Shown piece by piece: positions 63,722 through 64,000 of a DNA stretch of 64,000 bases. The DNA is taken from NCBI GenBank assembly GCA_005239175.1, contig SOPS01000001.1:1166708-1230707 (forward strand), read 5' to 3'. The stretch's first letter is position 1. The number at the start of each line of letters is the position of its first letter. This stretch comes from a halophilic archaeon SHRA6 (GTDB lineage Archaea; Halobacteriota; Halobacteria; Halobacteriales; Haloferacaceae). The notes beneath the pieces are model-generated. The model had not been told where the DNA came from. It saw only the letters and a program-made list of their open reading frames with translations, and made no database searches. A program made the position numbers and the translations under genes.

Positions 63722-63765
63722 TTCGATGGGTTTAATACCTGCCGAAGGAAATAATCAGGTCCGAA
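63722..63765 (+). promoter_or_regulatory. rRNA promoter P3
   Basis: TTCGATGGGT is followed by TTAATAC (63732-63738). TCCGAA begins 28 bases after the box at 63760, a one-base variant of the start sequence of P1 and P2. Confidence 0.8.
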
Positions 63766-63991
63766 GAAATGAGGATTGCCCCCCTGCGGTACGCCGTACA
63801 CGAGGCAATCTGATGTGAGCCATACTGGATCGGTGCCACCCGAATACTCGTGACCACTCAGCACTACGCTGACAGTCACCATTCCGGTGACCCGATCCAA
63901 CGGACCATGCAATATACCATAATTGGATACGACATTTGGTGTGCTTCGATCGTGAAGCACCCGCCACCCGCCTCTCTTTCGAGAGGCACAC
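63766..63991 (+). ncRNA. 16S rRNA 5' leader with processing stems
   Basis: The leader folds into several visible stems. GATTGCC/GGCAATC pairs 63774-63780 with 63804-63810, and TGGATCGG/CCGATCCA pairs 63826-63833 with 63892-63899. GTGCTTC/GAAGCAC pairs 63941-63947 with 63954-63960. GCCTCTC/GAGAGGC pairs 63970-63976 with 63981-63987, immediately before the 16S start. The 3' strand of the main 16S processing helix lies outside the window, so the bulge-helix-bulge site cannot be located. Confidence 0.65.
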
Positions 63992-64000
63992 ATTCCGGTT
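63992..64000 (+). rRNA. 16S rRNA, first nine bases
   Basis: ATTCCGGTT is the invariant 5' end of haloarchaeal 16S rRNA. Three rRNA-type promoters and a stem-rich leader precede it. Only nine bases are inside the window, so the call rests on context plus this match. Confidence 0.88.

Noticed and set aside
63340..63993. 217-codon minus-strand frame over the rRNA promoters and leader
   Set aside because: It covers three rRNA promoters and the processed 16S leader, which are incompatible with a gene; composition is non-halophilic.

Overview
This window is haloarchaeal chromosomal DNA (class Halobacteria). The evidence is: highly acidic proteins; leaderless genes with a TATA-like box about 26-28 bases before the start codon; a PolD large subunit with an intein; euryarchaeal aminoacyl-tRNA synthetases; LysW-dependent arginine biosynthesis; HemAT; an MC1 chromosomal protein; and a window that ends on the first nine bases of a haloarchaeal 16S rRNA (ATTCCGGTT), preceded by three near-identical rRNA promoters. 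The palindrome CGATCG is very frequent in both coding and non-coding DNA. I cannot name the genus.

Layout. 1-2.2 kb: the tail of cheW, two RecA/KaiC-superfamily proteins and an unknown gene. 2.4-4.3 kb: two small conserved genes (one NifU-like) and an AT-richer toxin-antitoxin pair. 4.3-13 kb: a DJ-1/PfpI protein, a PPC-domain protein, the intein-containing polC, an HVO_2922-type protein, a rubredoxin-like protein and panE. 13-18.3 kb: a CBS protein, glyS, a dolichol-kinase-like membrane protein and a PAS/GAF histidine kinase preceded by an overlapping 12-codon upstream ORF. 18.4-27.8 kb: arginine biosynthesis (argG-argH, then lysW-argX-argC-argB-argD-lysK-argF). An Arg-rich 37-codon reading frame with its own promoter-like box lies upstream of argG. 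28-36.6 kb: an XPD helicase, NAD-dependent ligase and a group of membrane or exported proteins. 36.7-42.4 kb: metY-metX, small proteins, lipA and hemAT. 42.4-50.1 kb: a large exported GH13 enzyme, a Hel308/Brr2-type helicase, and a NucS-N/zinc-finger protein whose 3' end runs into 11 identical 26-bp tandem repeats. 50.1-61.3 kb: endA-trpS, a membrane zinc-ribbon protein, pheS-pheT, a cystathionine gamma-synthase-type gene and valS. 61.3-64 kb: pyrD, an AbrB-like protein, mc1 and the rRNA promoter/leader.

How the genes work together. The nine arg genes make a complete route from glutamate to arginine on the LysW carrier; ATGA overlaps join argX to argC, argB to argD, argD to lysK and lysK to argF. 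endA and trpS overlap by four bases, which fits the need to splice intron-bearing tRNA-Trp in haloarchaea. metX, metY and the 57.3-kb PLP gene cover homoserine acetylation and sulfur incorporation.

Most unusual signals. (1) A perfect 26-bp x 11 minisatellite begins at the stop codon of the NucS-like gene. Three other genes (the histidine kinase, argF and a DUF2157-like gene) have shorter tandem duplications spanning their own stop codons, and every unit contains YGATCG. (2) There is an Arg/CGA-rich leader frame ahead of the arginine genes. (3) A GTGA-coupled upstream ORF precedes the histidine kinase. (4) The PolD intein ends in Gln and its homing endonuclease motifs look degenerate. (5) Degenerate repeats with 16-bp and 22-bp phasing occupy two intergenic regions.
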